Assembly (NCBI GenBank): GCA_027490095.1
Contig: JAIXYT010000029.1
Location: 1-64,000 of the forward strand
Origin: Sphingomonadales bacterium
Lineage (GTDB): Bacteria > Pseudomonadota > Alphaproteobacteria > Sphingomonadales > Sphingomonadaceae
Direction of reading: 5' to 3'
DNA length: 64,000 bases
The translations under genes were made by a program, and so were the position numbers. The notes under the pieces are model-generated. The model was not told the DNA's origin and did not search any database. It saw only the letters and a list, made by a program, of their open reading frames with translations. Position 1 is the first letter of the stretch. Each line of letters opens with the position of its first letter. This document shows, in pieces, positions 1 to 8,380 of this stretch.

Positions 1-733
1 AGTTCGCCGAGGTGGTGCTGTCGACGAACGTCGAGCCCGCCGCGTTGCGCAGGATGCCGCCGCCCCCGCCATTGAATGCCTCCAGGTTGAACGCGAAGCT
101 CGTCCCCGTCGTGACCCCGCCACGGAACTCCACCACCCGGCCTTCGTCCAGGCTGATCCCGCCGGTCCCAAGCGTGGTCGCACCCTGGAGGATCGTCTGC
201 CCCGAACCGCGATGCGCCGCACTGGTCAGCGTCGCCGCGCCCGACACCGTCACGACACCCGTACCGGAAAGCGTGCCGTTGGTGTGGCTCAGGCTCGCCA
301 GCGACGACGCGCCGTTCAGCGTCAGCGTACCGCCCTGCAACCGGGTCGCCTGCGTGTTGGTGTAAGCATTGCTGATTGTCAGAGTGCCGCCGGTGACCGC
401 CAGATCCTCGTCGCTTGCCAGCGAGTTGATCGTCACGGTGCCTGAGCGGAAGGTGGTGGTGCGTACCGCAGCGCCGCCGACGCTGATCGTCACATCGTCG
501 GTTGCGCCCGGCAGGCCCGGGTTCCAGTTCGCCGCCACGTCCCAGAAGCCGTCGGCGTTCGGGGCCCACAGAACGACAGCCGCCGACAGCGGGGTCATCG
601 GCGCCATCACCAGCGTGGCCGAAACCGCGATCGCCGAAACCGACCGGATCAACGAAACCCTTGGCGCGGCGCGGCCGATCGCGGCGGCCGAAGCCGTGAT
701 GGAGGAACCGTCGACGCTGAAATGCTGTGCCAT
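1..733 (-). CDS. Autotransporter/adhesin-like protein, N-terminal part (runs off left edge)
   Basis: The reverse strand is open from an ATG at 733 to the window edge (244 codons, no stop). The protein starts with a long N-terminal extension followed by a hydrophobic stretch at about residues 29-47 and a likely signal-peptidase site near LSAA (residues 49-52). The remainder is rich in G, T, S, A and N, with repeated GGTLTL, GTLSGTG and VTVSGAATL-like strings. That composition is typical of the beta-helical passenger of type V autotransporters or filamentous-haemagglutinin-like adhesins. The C-terminal barrel, if any, lies outside the window. It is divergent from the LuxR-type gene at 935. Family is inferred from composition and layout only; no catalytic motif is visible. 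Confidence 0.7.
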   Translation of the reverse strand, partial: MAQHFSVDGSSITASAAAIGRAAPRVSLIRSVSAIAVSATLVMAPMTPLSAAVVLWAPNADGFWDVAANWNPGLPGATDDVTISVGGAAVRTTTFRSGTVTINSLASDEDLAVTGGTLTISNAYTNTQATRLQGGTLTLNGASSLASLSHTNGTLSGTGVVTVSGAATLTSAAHRGSGQTILQGATTLGTGGISLDEGRVVEFRGGVTTGTSFAFNLEAFNGGGGGILRNAAGSTFVDSTTSAN

Positions 734-934
734 GGTTTTGCCCCGCATTGCCCGAAGCCCTGCAGGCGCCCCCGCCTGCTGCTCCTCGCTACAATAGGCA
801 GGCAAAGCCCATCCAATGGGAACCGCGTAACTCGTCGCAATCTGTTGCAAGTTGTTGCAACCGCCCTGTCCGCCTGCGGAATCTGCCGTGCCTCTCTTGC
901 CAGTGCGGGGCATGCAGTCGAGGGTCGGCACGCC

Positions 935-1999
935 ATGATCGCGATCGAGGACATCTATGATGCAGCCTTCGACCGGGGCCGCTTTCCGACGCTGGTCGAA
1001 CAGCTCGTCCGCGCCTTCGGTGCAAAGGCGGGGTGGGTCGCCTGGTACGATTCCAACCGGAACGAAGGCTTTCAGGCCGAGTTCGGCAGCGACCCCCGAT
1101 GGCTGCAGAGCTATGTCGAAACCTACGCCCCGCACGACATCCTTCGCCCCCACCTGGAGGCCATGCCGGAAGGGCATTGCGAAAACGCCTGGCCCCATCT
1201 GCAGACGCAGGAGGTGCGCGAAAGCCTCTTCTACCGCGAATATCTGGCCCCGCAGGGGGTCGTCGACAACCTGGCGGTCAATCTGATCAAGCGGCCGGGA
1301 ATCAACGCGAACCTCGCCCTGCTGCGGGTCGAACCGATGGCGCCCTTCGAACCAGCAGACAGCAGGCGGCTTTCAACCCTCGTCCCGCATCTGCGCCGGG
1401 CAGTCTATATCCAGAGCCATCTGGTGCGCGCTGCCGACCAGGCATCGGGTGCCCATGCGCTCGCCGGGGCCGGCAGCATGTACCTGCTGCTATCGGCCGA
1501 TCTGACCGTCGCGGAAATCGATCCGCAGCTGTCGAAGATGCTCCGGCTGCGGCCGGGCGATGCACTGGCGGAAGGCAGGCTGGGCAAGGCCATCCAGCGC
1601 GCCATCGACCGCCAGGAACCGGTCGCGATCGAGGTCCCGGTCGAGAGCGGATCCGGCCTGCCGCTGCTGTGCGAGGCCCGGCCGCTCGAGCCCAACCGTT
1701 TCGGCGACCTGTCCGCCGGGCCGGGCCCCACCCACGCCGTCCACATCACCCTGCTCAGCCGGCCGCGATCGATCGCCTACGAGGCAATGGCTGCGCTCTA
1801 TCGCCTCACCCCCACCGAGCTGAAGGTGCTGCGCGACGCGATCGAACATGGGGACCTCGCGGGAATCGGCGAACGGCAGGGCATGGCCCCAGCCACCGCC
1901 CGCACGCACCTTCATAGAATCTATGACAAAACAGGCGTGCGCAGCTTTGCCGGGCTGGCAAATCTGGCCCACAGGTTCGGCCGCCTGGCGCGTGAATGA
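935..1999 (+). CDS. LuxR-type helix-turn-helix transcriptional regulator
   Basis: A 354-residue protein from the ATG at 935. The open frame extends upstream to 722, but that part reads as non-coding and overlaps the divergent gene. The last 65 residues form a LuxR/GerE-like HTH: LTPTELKVLRDAIEHGD, then a recognition-helix region around MAPATARTHLHRIYDKTGV. The N-terminal 280 residues look like a sensor region of the kind found in other sphingomonad LuxR proteins, but no ligand motif is recognisable. It stands between the adhesin-like gene and an HTH-TPR regulator, so either neighbour may be a target; that is inference. Confidence 0.75.
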   Translation: MIAIEDIYDAAFDRGRFPTLVEQLVRAFGAKAGWVAWYDSNRNEGFQAEFGSDPRWLQSYVETYAPHDILRPHLEAMPEGHCENAWPHLQTQEVRESLFYREYLAPQGVVDNLAVNLIKRPGINANLALLRVEPMAPFEPADSRRLSTLVPHLRRAVYIQSHLVRAADQASGAHALAGAGSMYLLLSADLTVAEIDPQLSKMLRLRPGDALAEGRLGKAIQRAIDRQEPVAIEVPVESGSGLPLLCEARPLEPNRFGDLSAGPGPTHAVHITLLSRPRSIAYEAMAALYRLTPTELKVLRDAIEHGDLAGIGERQGMAPATARTHLHRIYDKTGVRSFAGLANLAHRFGRLARE

Positions 2000-2105
2000 C
2001 AAATCGATGACAATTGCGAATGTAAACAGATGATGGATGCAGCCGGGCGCATCCCTGCGTAAACAATGGTGTAGATTGCGCGTCATCCACGCGCAGCTTG
2101 GGGGC

Positions 2106-3524
2106 ATGTTCGACATGGTAAGTGTCGCGTATCCTGCTGACCAACCGGCAACGACGAAGCCGGTCGAGCGGCTGGATGGATGGAAATCCATCGCCGCCTA
2201 CCTCAAGCGCGACCGCACGACGGTTATCCGCTGGGCCCGGGAACGCGGCCTTCCCGTCCATCGCCTGCCCGGTGGACAGACCGGAACGGTCTACGCCCTG
2301 AAACATGAACTGGACCGCTGGGTCGGACTGCCGAACACCCTGGACGAGATCGCACCCGAGCCCGCGCCGCCCCTCGAGGCCGTGGCGGACGCGCCGGGCA
2401 GGAATCAATGGCACATCCGTCCGCGCGTCTGGGCCATCGGCGCCGCGATCTCGGGCCTCGCAATCGCCATTCCCGCCGTCGTCGCCAAGCAGCAGCCGCG
2501 CCTGGCCCCTCAGTCCACGCCAGCTGCGTCGGCCCTGGTGCTGCCGCAGGACCCGGAAACGGCAGCCAGCTTCCTGACCGCGCGCGACCTGGTGGCAGGG
2601 CGAAAGTCTGCCGATCTCGAAAGCGCGATCAGCCTGCTCGAGGACGTCGTGCGCACGGCGCCGGATTACGCGCTCGGCCATGCCACGCTGGCCGAAGCCC
2701 TGGTCCTCTCGCGCGAGTTCGGGACCCGTGGCAATGACGAAGCCTATGCCGGGGCCAGGATCGCAGCGCGGTCAGCCGTCCGCCTGGCGCCCGAAATGGC
2801 GGCGGGTCACCGCATGCTCGGCTTCCTCGCCTACTGGGCCGACCAGGATTTCAAGAGCGCAGACGCCCATTTCCGCCGCGCGCTCAGCCTCGATCCGGCA
2901 GATGCCCAGTCGCACTTCTGGTACGGCAACATCCTGTCCGACAGCGGCCGTCACGCCGCCGGCCTGCGGTCGTTGAACCAGGCGCGGCTGCTGCAGCCGG
3001 GCTCTGCGCCGATCGCGACCGATCTTGCCTGGGCGCAATGGGCGGCCGGGCAGGACGCCGCGGCGAAATCGGCGCTGCAGAAGATCATCGCAGACGATCC
3101 TGACTTTGCCGTGGCTTATGATTGCCTGTCCATCATCGCCCTGTCCGAAGGGGACTATGCAGGCTACGCTCGGAATTTCCTGCAGTTCGCGACCCTGAAG
3201 CAGGACGCCCGCCTCATCGCCAATGCAAGGGCCGTGAACGCCGCGTTCAGCCGCAGCACCGCTGCCGCTCGCGACGAGATCATGCGTCAGGCAATCGACG
3301 ACGCGGCGCAGGGCCGCACCCGCAGCCACGCCTGGCCGGCGCTTGCCGCCTCTGTGCAGGGGGACCGTCAGCAGATGAAGGGCATTCTTCAGGAAGCCGA
3401 GATCCGGGGCGAACGCTGGAGCGAAGCAGGCGTGCGGCTGCGGATCGAGCGCGCATGGAAGGACGATCCGGAGATATCCGCCCTGGTAGCCCGCCGCTCG
3501 TCCGCCGACACCGCGAAATCCTAG
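2106..3524 (+). CDS. HTH-transmembrane-TPR regulator-like protein
   Basis: A 472-residue protein. ATG 2106 is preferred over the upstream ATG 2037 because GGGG lies just before it and the domain starts soon after; 2115 is also possible. An excisionase/MerR-like HTH covers about residues 20-72 (DGWKSIAAYLKRDRTTVIRW). A single hydrophobic helix follows at about 107-126 (WAIGAAISGLAIAIPAVVA), then a long alanine-rich helical region with TPR-like repeats (for example LDPADAQSHFWYGNILSDSG). The layout, cytoplasmic DNA-binding head, membrane anchor and periplasmic TPR domain, resembles one-component membrane regulators. Its target is unknown. A second gene of parallel design lies at 19733-21361. 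Confidence 0.7.
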   Translation: MFDMVSVAYPADQPATTKPVERLDGWKSIAAYLKRDRTTVIRWARERGLPVHRLPGGQTGTVYALKHELDRWVGLPNTLDEIAPEPAPPLEAVADAPGRNQWHIRPRVWAIGAAISGLAIAIPAVVAKQQPRLAPQSTPAASALVLPQDPETAASFLTARDLVAGRKSADLESAISLLEDVVRTAPDYALGHATLAEALVLSREFGTRGNDEAYAGARIAARSAVRLAPEMAAGHRMLGFLAYWADQDFKSADAHFRRALSLDPADAQSHFWYGNILSDSGRHAAGLRSLNQARLLQPGSAPIATDLAWAQWAAGQDAAAKSALQKIIADDPDFAVAYDCLSIIALSEGDYAGYARNFLQFATLKQDARLIANARAVNAAFSRSTAAARDEIMRQAIDDAAQGRTRSHAWPALAASVQGDRQQMKGILQEAEIRGERWSEAGVRLRIERAWKDDPEISALVARRSSADTAKS

Positions 3525-3542
3525 CTGGGGCACGGCCTGGAG

Positions 3543-3563
3543 CCGCCACCCTTTCGGGGGCGG
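3543..3563 (+). terminator. Possible terminator hairpin after the HTH-TPR gene
   Basis: A GC-rich stem, CCGCC(A)CCC paired with GGGGGCGG around a TTTC loop, starts 19 bases after the stop codon at 3524. There is no strong T tract behind it, so the call is tentative. Confidence 0.35.
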
Positions 3564-3625
3564 ACCGGAAAAGACAGACGGGAAACCCCGGCAGGGCCCC
3601 GTTGCATCCAACATCGCGTGCTGTC

Positions 3626-3646
3626 TCGCTGGCTCCCCGGGCAGGA
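3626..3646 (+). repeat. Distal attachment-site copy (att), 21 bp
   Basis: Exact direct repeat of 9526-9546; the core is GGCTCCCCGGGCAGGA. It is the displaced 3' end of the original tRNA-Asn gene, left when the element inserted. The match ends sharply on both sides. Confidence 0.8.
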
Positions 3647-3751
3647 ATAAAACCCGCTTCCATGGCTGTCCGATAGCCTCCAATTTCCCCAAATTACCGA
3701 GTGCATTGCCCCTCTAGACTGTCCACCCCTTGCCATTGACGTTTGCCGCCA

Positions 3752-3785
3752 GTTCCCACAAATTGTGGGGACTGATTGTGGGAAC
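3752..3785. promoter_or_regulatory. Inverted repeat at the integrase start, candidate operator or integrase arm site
   Basis: A perfect 10-bp inverted repeat, GTTCCCACAA at 3752-3761 and TTGTGGGAAC at 3776-3785, has 14 bases between its arms. A further TTGTGGGGAC copy fills part of the spacer. It ends 6 bases before the proposed integrase start at 3792, a position suited to autoregulation or arm-type recombinase binding. Function is inferred. Confidence 0.45.
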
Positions 3786-3791
3786 CAAGAC

Positions 3792-5051
3792 ATGGGCAAG
3801 CTGACTGACACTGAAGTTCGGAACGCCAAGGCTGGCAGGCTCCAAGACGGGGACGGGCTCATGCTGATGGTGAAGCCCTCGGGCTCCAAGTTTTGGGTTG
3901 TGCGCGTGATGCGCGACGGCAAGCGCCGGGACATTGGACTGGGCAGCTATCCCGCTGTGTCGCTGGCGGATGCCCGCGCCAAGGCTCAGGCGATCCGAAC
4001 CGAGGTGAAGGCCGGGACCGACGTGGTGGCGAAGCGCCGGGAGGAACGGGCGGACCGGCTGGCAGCGGCGGACCGGACCTTTGAGAAGGTGGCGAAGCTG
4101 CTGCACGGCAAACTCACCTTCAAGACGGACAAGCTGAAAGCGGCTTGGCTGTATCGGCTGGAAACCTACGCCTTCCCGCATTTCGGCACTGTGCCGGTTG
4201 CCGAAGTTGACGGCCCGCATGTGCTGGAGGCGCTGGAGCCGATTTGGCTGGCCAAGCCCGAGACGGCGCGGCGGGTGCGCCAGCTTGTCGGCGCGGTGCT
4301 TCGCTTCGCCCATGTGCAGGGCTGGCGCGGGCCGATTCCGGTGCTGGCGGACTATACCAAGGATGGCCTGCCCAAGCAGGCGAGCGGGCCGGTGCATCGC
4401 CCTGCCGTGGAATATGCCGACGCCCCCGCGACTGTGGCGAAGCTGGTGGCCGAAACGCGCTCCATGGGGCGGCAAGCCCTGCTGTTCACCATCCTGACGG
4501 CTGCCCGCTCCAGCGAAACGCGGCTGGCGACATGGGGCGAAATGGACCTGGAGCGCGCGATCTGGACCGTTCCCGGGAGCCGCATGAAGATGGGCCGGGA
4601 GCATGTCGTGCCCCTGCCCCCTCAGGCTGTGGCGCTGTTGAAGGCGCGGCTTGCCGAGCGGGCTGCAACGAAGCCGGAAGCGCCCGAGGCTGCCGAAATT
4701 GTCTTTGCCAGCGACCGGGGCGGGGTGCCCATTTCGGACATGACCATGTTGAAGGCGCAAAAGCTGGCAGCGCCGGGGACCGTGACACACGGCTGGCGCT
4801 CCACCTTCCGGGATTGGGCTGGCGAGACGACGGACCATCCTGCCGACGTGTGCGAGGCAGCCCTTGCCCACCTGATCGGCAACGCCGTGACGCGCTCCTA
4901 TCAGCGGGGGAACCTGCTGGAGAAGCGCCGGGCGCTGATGGCCGATTGGGCGGACTATGTGATGCCCAAGGCGCAAGAGAAGGCTGCACCGACTGAGGCG
5001 GACGGGGCCGACGTGATTGCACTGGCCAGCCGCCGCAAGGGCGCGGCGTGA
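3792..5051 (+). CDS. int: P4-type tyrosine recombinase (integrase)
   Basis: A 419-residue site-specific recombinase that would integrate and excise the element at tRNA-Asn. The N-terminus (GKLTDTEVRNAKAG) is the DUF4102 arm-DNA-binding domain of P4-type integrases. A SAM-like core-binding domain follows at about residues 100-190. The catalytic residues are visible: Arg in TAARSSETR (about residue 238), HGWR in HGWRSTFRDW (about 333), His in ALAHLIG and the nucleophilic Tyr in TRSYQR (about 370). The frame is open from a GTG at 3765, but ATG 3792 matches the family start and clears the inverted repeat. The gene starts 146 bases inside the distal att copy. It overlaps the next gene by 4 nt (GTGA), suggesting co-translation. 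Confidence 0.93.
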   Translation: MGKLTDTEVRNAKAGRLQDGDGLMLMVKPSGSKFWVVRVMRDGKRRDIGLGSYPAVSLADARAKAQAIRTEVKAGTDVVAKRREERADRLAAADRTFEKVAKLLHGKLTFKTDKLKAAWLYRLETYAFPHFGTVPVAEVDGPHVLEALEPIWLAKPETARRVRQLVGAVLRFAHVQGWRGPIPVLADYTKDGLPKQASGPVHRPAVEYADAPATVAKLVAETRSMGRQALLFTILTAARSSETRLATWGEMDLERAIWTVPGSRMKMGREHVVPLPPQAVALLKARLAERAATKPEAPEAAEIVFASDRGGVPISDMTMLKAQKLAAPGTVTHGWRSTFRDWAGETTDHPADVCEAALAHLIGNAVTRSYQRGNLLEKRRALMADWADYVMPKAQEKAAPTEADGADVIALASRRKGAA

Positions 5052-5602
5052 AACACAACCAAGGCGTCGAAGATTGGGACCGATCTATCCGGCCCGCCCT
5101 GAAGAGGGTGATGCGACTGACTGCTGAGGGGTTCGCTTTGAAATGCCCGGGAGCGTCAGACGAAAGGTGCTGCCAAAAGTGGGCAGACGAAAGTGACAGA
5201 ATCGAAGACGTCGGACGCTGCTCTCAGGTCGCTTGGAAACAATATGTTGATCCCGAATGGTTTGTGCTCAGGATATTTGAAACTGCGGAGGAGCTGAGAT
5301 CACTTCTCAAGTTTCAAGACCTGCTTGGCTCAACAGACTGTGCCATTCGTCTCGGCTGCCTTGTTCAACAGTTCGAAAGCAGATTTTGGTCGGAAATGGA
5401 CCAATACGTAAGCAATTTCAGGCGCACAGAGGGAGAGGATCGGGGCAGAGGCACCTTGAGCTACAACGACTATGTGCGTGTGCTTAGCGTTGAGCGCTTT
5501 CGGGCCAGCGGCATGTCGCTCACCGAGGCTCAGCGGAGTGCAGCCGACGAATTGGGCGTAGCGTTCATTACAATTCGGCGCGCGTGGGATAAGGCGCGTT
5601 GA
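5048..5602 (+). CDS. Unknown protein of the integrative element, C-terminal HTH-like
   Basis: A 184-residue protein starting at a GTG that overlaps the integrase stop by 4 nt. No family is recognised. The last 35 residues (MSLTEAQRSAADELGVAFITIRR) look like a helix-turn-helix, so a DNA-binding or directionality role is possible. A CPGAS...ERCCQKW stretch near residues 35-50 has three cysteines, but no complete zinc motif. Base composition is clearly lower in GC than in the chromosomal flanks, consistent with transfer. Confidence 0.6.
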   Translation: MKHNQGVEDWDRSIRPALKRVMRLTAEGFALKCPGASDERCCQKWADESDRIEDVGRCSQVAWKQYVDPEWFVLRIFETAEELRSLLKFQDLLGSTDCAIRLGCLVQQFESRFWSEMDQYVSNFRRTEGEDRGRGTLSYNDYVRVLSVERFRASGMSLTEAQRSAADELGVAFITIRRAWDKAR

Positions 5603-5699
5603 CCCTGCTCATTTCCTGCTCAATCGGTTTCTCCGCAGGCGTTCGTTAGTATATCTGGCTATCCCGTCCGCTCCATTCCGGGATGCGGCCTAAGACGGG

Positions 5700-5903
5700 A
5701 TGAAAAAGATGCGACCATCGAGTGATTACCCGGAAGCGCTCAGCTATTCGGTTCAAAATGCCTGCCGCGTTACGGGGCTTGGCCGTTCAAAACTGTATCA
5801 ACTACTGGCAGACGGAACTTTGTCCAAAGTCAAGGTGGGCACCAGAACACTCATTACTGCCGAAAGCATTCGCGCTCTGATTAAGGGAGCCGCTAATGTC
5901 TGA
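5700..5903 (+). CDS. AlpA/excisionase-like HTH protein
   Basis: A 67-residue protein made almost entirely of a MerR-like winged HTH: VQNACRVTGLGRSKLYQLLA, then a wing with KVKVGTRTLITAESI. This is the helix_turn_helix_17 type found in AlpA regulators and excisionases of P4-like elements. It would bind near the att site or activate integrase expression. A GACGGG stretch precedes the ATG at 5700; Met at 5709 is an alternative start. It overlaps the next small ORF by 8 nt. Confidence 0.75.
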   Translation: MKKMRPSSDYPEALSYSVQNACRVTGLGRSKLYQLLADGTLSKVKVGTRTLITAESIRALIKGAANV

Positions 5904-6111
5904 CAATTCGCGCAATGAGAAACCCCCGGCTGGCGGGCCGGGGGTCAATGCATCGGCTTCGCGACCTCTGCCCTCCCCCTCTAGCGCAAACCTCCCCGAC
6001 TGGCCAGCCGTCGGGCTTGCCGTGTCGCACGTGGCGGCGCGTTACGGGCTCCCCCTCCAATGGGCGGCAGTCGTCGCCGTAGCGGCTGGCCTCGGGAGGT
6101 GCGGGCAATGA
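5896..6111 (+). CDS. Small coupled protein of the element
   Basis: A 71-residue ORF placed tightly between two convincing genes. It overlaps the HTH gene by 8 nt and the ATPase gene by 4 nt (ATGA). AAGGGA lies 8-9 bases before its ATG. The N-terminal half is polar and proline-rich. The C-terminal half, including LPDWPAVGLAVSHVAARYGL and an Ala/Val-rich end, could form one amphipathic or membrane helix. No family is recognised. Coding status rests on the coupling and ribosome-binding site. Confidence 0.5.
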   Translation: MSDNSRNEKPPAGGPGVNASASRPLPSPSSANLPDWPAVGLAVSHVAARYGLPLQWAAVVAVAAGLGRCGQ

Positions 6112-7214
6112 CCGATGATCCCCGCGACCCCATCGACCCCGAGGATGGCGAGCCTGCCTCCGAGCCCGATCTAAAGCGAGAGACGTTCCCCCCTGTTCAG
6201 CCATTTGCGCCGGACGACCCGGATGACGGTTGGGGCACATTCTCTGCCGCCGATCTGGAGCGAGAGACGTTCCCGCCGCTGCGCTACGCCGTGCCGGGTC
6301 TGTTGCCCGAGGGTCTGGCTCTGCTGGCAGGTAAGCCGAAATTCGGAAAGTCATTCCTCTGCACCGATCTGGTGATTGCCGTGGCGCTGGGCGGCATCGC
6401 GTTCGGCCAGCTTCAATGCGAGGCGGGCGACGTGCTGTATCTGGCGCTAGAGGACAGCAAGCGGCGGCTGCACTCCCGGATGTCGGCCATGATCCCCGGC
6501 GGCGGCTTTCCGCCAAGCCTGAGGATCGAAACGAGAGCGCCCCGGCTGGGGGCGGGCCTGGAGCAAAAACTGGCGCGATGGATTGCCCGGCAGTCGAAGC
6601 CCCGGCTTATCGTGATCGACACGCTGCGCTGTGTGCGCCCCCCGAGCAACGGGCGGGCAGGGAGCTATGAGGAGGATGCCGAGACAATGGCTCCCCTTCT
6701 GGACCTCGCCCGTTCCACACCCGGCCTGTGCGTCCTTGTAGTGCATCATGTCCGCAAGGCGGAGGCAGATGACGCCTTCGACACGATCTCGGGGACGTTC
6801 GGCCTTACCGGCGTTGCCGATACGTTGCTGGTGTTCGGCAAGCATGGCGAGGGCGCAAAGCTGGCGGCACAGGGGCGCGATCTGGACAGCTTCGAAAAGG
6901 CATTCCGGCGTGATCCCTTCACCGGCGGCTGGGTGCTTACCGGCGATGCCCGCGACATGGCCAAGACAAGAGAGCGGCAAGCGATCCTGGACGAGCTGGC
7001 GGAGGCGGACGGCAAGCCCCTAACGTCTGGGCAACTGGCGAAGGCTGTCGGCAAGCGCGGGGACACAATCTCGCACCTGCTGAAGCGGCTGCTGGCTGAC
7101 GGGCAAGTGGCGAAAGCCGGTTACGGCAAGTGGAAGCTGCCGGACTCCCGTTCAAACTTGTCAAACCGTTCAAACTGGATGCACCGGGGCGACACAGAAG
7201 GCGGCGAAGATTGA
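6108..7214 (+). CDS. RepA-like RecA-fold ATPase/helicase of the element
   Basis: A 368-residue AAA/RecA-fold ATPase. The start at 6108 is fixed by an excellent GGAGGT 7 bases upstream and by the ATGA overlap. The Walker A region is LAGKPKFGKSF (about residues 73-84), Walker B is LIVIDTLR (about 167), and a conserved histidine segment VLVVHHVRKAEADDAFD follows, as in plasmid RepA and DnaB-like hexameric helicases. The last 70 residues (LTSGQLAKAVGKRGDTISHL) form a winged helix. It likely drives replication or mobilisation of the excised element with the Toprim protein downstream. Confidence 0.85.
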   Translation: MTDDPRDPIDPEDGEPASEPDLKRETFPPVQPFAPDDPDDGWGTFSAADLERETFPPLRYAVPGLLPEGLALLAGKPKFGKSFLCTDLVIAVALGGIAFGQLQCEAGDVLYLALEDSKRRLHSRMSAMIPGGGFPPSLRIETRAPRLGAGLEQKLARWIARQSKPRLIVIDTLRCVRPPSNGRAGSYEEDAETMAPLLDLARSTPGLCVLVVHHVRKAEADDAFDTISGTFGLTGVADTLLVFGKHGEGAKLAAQGRDLDSFEKAFRRDPFTGGWVLTGDARDMAKTRERQAILDELAEADGKPLTSGQLAKAVGKRGDTISHLLKRLLADGQVAKAGYGKWKLPDSRSNLSNRSNWMHRGDTEGGED

Positions 7215-8198
7215 ACGCCTTGAACGGATTGAATGGGCGGGGACTCAACATCCCCGCCCTGGTGCGCGACCTGCTGGGGGAGCCGAACAGGCGCGCCAGC
7301 CGGGGCGCTCAGTGGCGCTATGGGGGCAAGGGCTCGCTTGCCGTTGACGTGGCGCGCGGCCTGTTCTTCGATTTTAAAACGAGTGAAAATGGCGGTCTGC
7401 TGGACCTAGTGCGGCGGGTGCGGGGTGGCAGCCGAGCCGATGCTGCCCGATGGCTAAAGGGGCAATGCAACGCACCGGATCATAGACACCAAAGGGCGGG
7501 GCCTTGCCGAAAATACGGATGGAAAGGGGCGCTAGAGCCGATAGGAAGCCCGCTGGCGCGCGATCCTGAGCCCGAGGCCACCGGACCCGAAGGGCTGGGA
7601 ACGACTCTGGCGGAGCTCTCAGCGGCCCGAGGGCAGCCCTGTGGCGCGATACCTGGAGGGGCGTGGCTTGAGCCTGCCAGCCGAGCCGGGGCGGGTGCTG
7701 CGCTATCATCCGGCCTGCCCATTCGGACCGGACAAGCTGCCCGCCATGGTGGCGTTGATCCGCAATGCCGAGACGGGGGAGCCGCAAGGGCTGCACCGCA
7801 CCGCGTTGACACCAAAGGGCGAGCGGGCACGGGGACCGGACGGGGCGAAGCTGCCCAAGATGATGCTGGGGGCGGCTGGCGGGGGTGCAATCATGCTGTC
7901 GCCTGACTGGCAGGTGGAAGCGGGCCTAGCGATTGCGGAGGGGATCGAAAGCGCGCTGGCGGGGCTGAGGTGGCAACCCTGGCTGCCGACATGGGCGGCG
8001 CTGTCGGCTGGTGGCGTGAAGGGCTTTCCGGTGCTGGCGGGGCTGGAGGCGCTGACGGTCTATGCCGATGCCGACGCGGCGGGGATCGATGCGAGCCGGG
8101 CACTGTGCCGACGCTATGCCGAGGCGGGGCGCTATGCGGAGATGGTGCGGCCTCGGGCGGCTGGGGCGGATATGGCGGACCTTCGATCGGCGAGTTGA
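7211..8198 (+). pseudogene. Primase/Toprim-domain gene, split by a frameshift
   Basis: The N-terminal part begins at TTG 7211, overlapping the ATPase stop as TTGA. It reads NIPALVRDLLGEPNRRAS and then a zinc-free primase-like segment ending DAARWLKGQ. After about 7545 the family-like sequence continues in another frame (WERLWRSSQRPEGSPVARYL), which is open from the stop codon at 7542-7544 to 8198. The second half carries the Toprim motifs: EGIESALAGL and VYADADAAGID. A shift of one base between about 7545 and 7640 would join them. It may be a real mutation, a sequencing error or, less likely, programmed frameshifting. If intact it would synthesise primers for the element. Confidence 0.7.
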
Positions 8199-8306
8199 GC
8201 CCGAATGGTTAACGCTGTCGGAAATCTTTACAGCCCCATCCCATTTGCAAGCGAAATAGGGCTTCCATTCCATGACGTTAAGCTTAAGTCGGCCAACCCC
8301 TAATTC

Positions 8307-8322
8307 TGGCACGCGGTTTGCA
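8307..8322 (+). promoter_or_regulatory. Sigma-54 (-24/-12) promoter of the PEP-CTERM gene
   Basis: TGGCACG at 8307-8313, four bases, then TTGCA at 8318-8322: essentially the full RpoN consensus with the required GG-N10-GC spacing. It lies 59 bases before the start at 8381. PEP-CTERM genes and the PrsK/PrsR two-component pair are known to be tied to sigma-54 in other exosortase systems, which supports function. Confidence 0.8.
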
Positions 8323-8380
8323 CGGTCGAGCCCCAGTAGCGCCTGCCACTGTGGTATCCGGCGCACGTGAGGGGAGCCGC

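Noticed and set aside
3630-3701. Decayed second tRNA-Asn gene after the distal att copy
   Set aside because: Only the first 17 bases match exactly; later resemblances (GTCCGAT, TACCGAG) need gaps and could be chance. The att explanation is sufficient.
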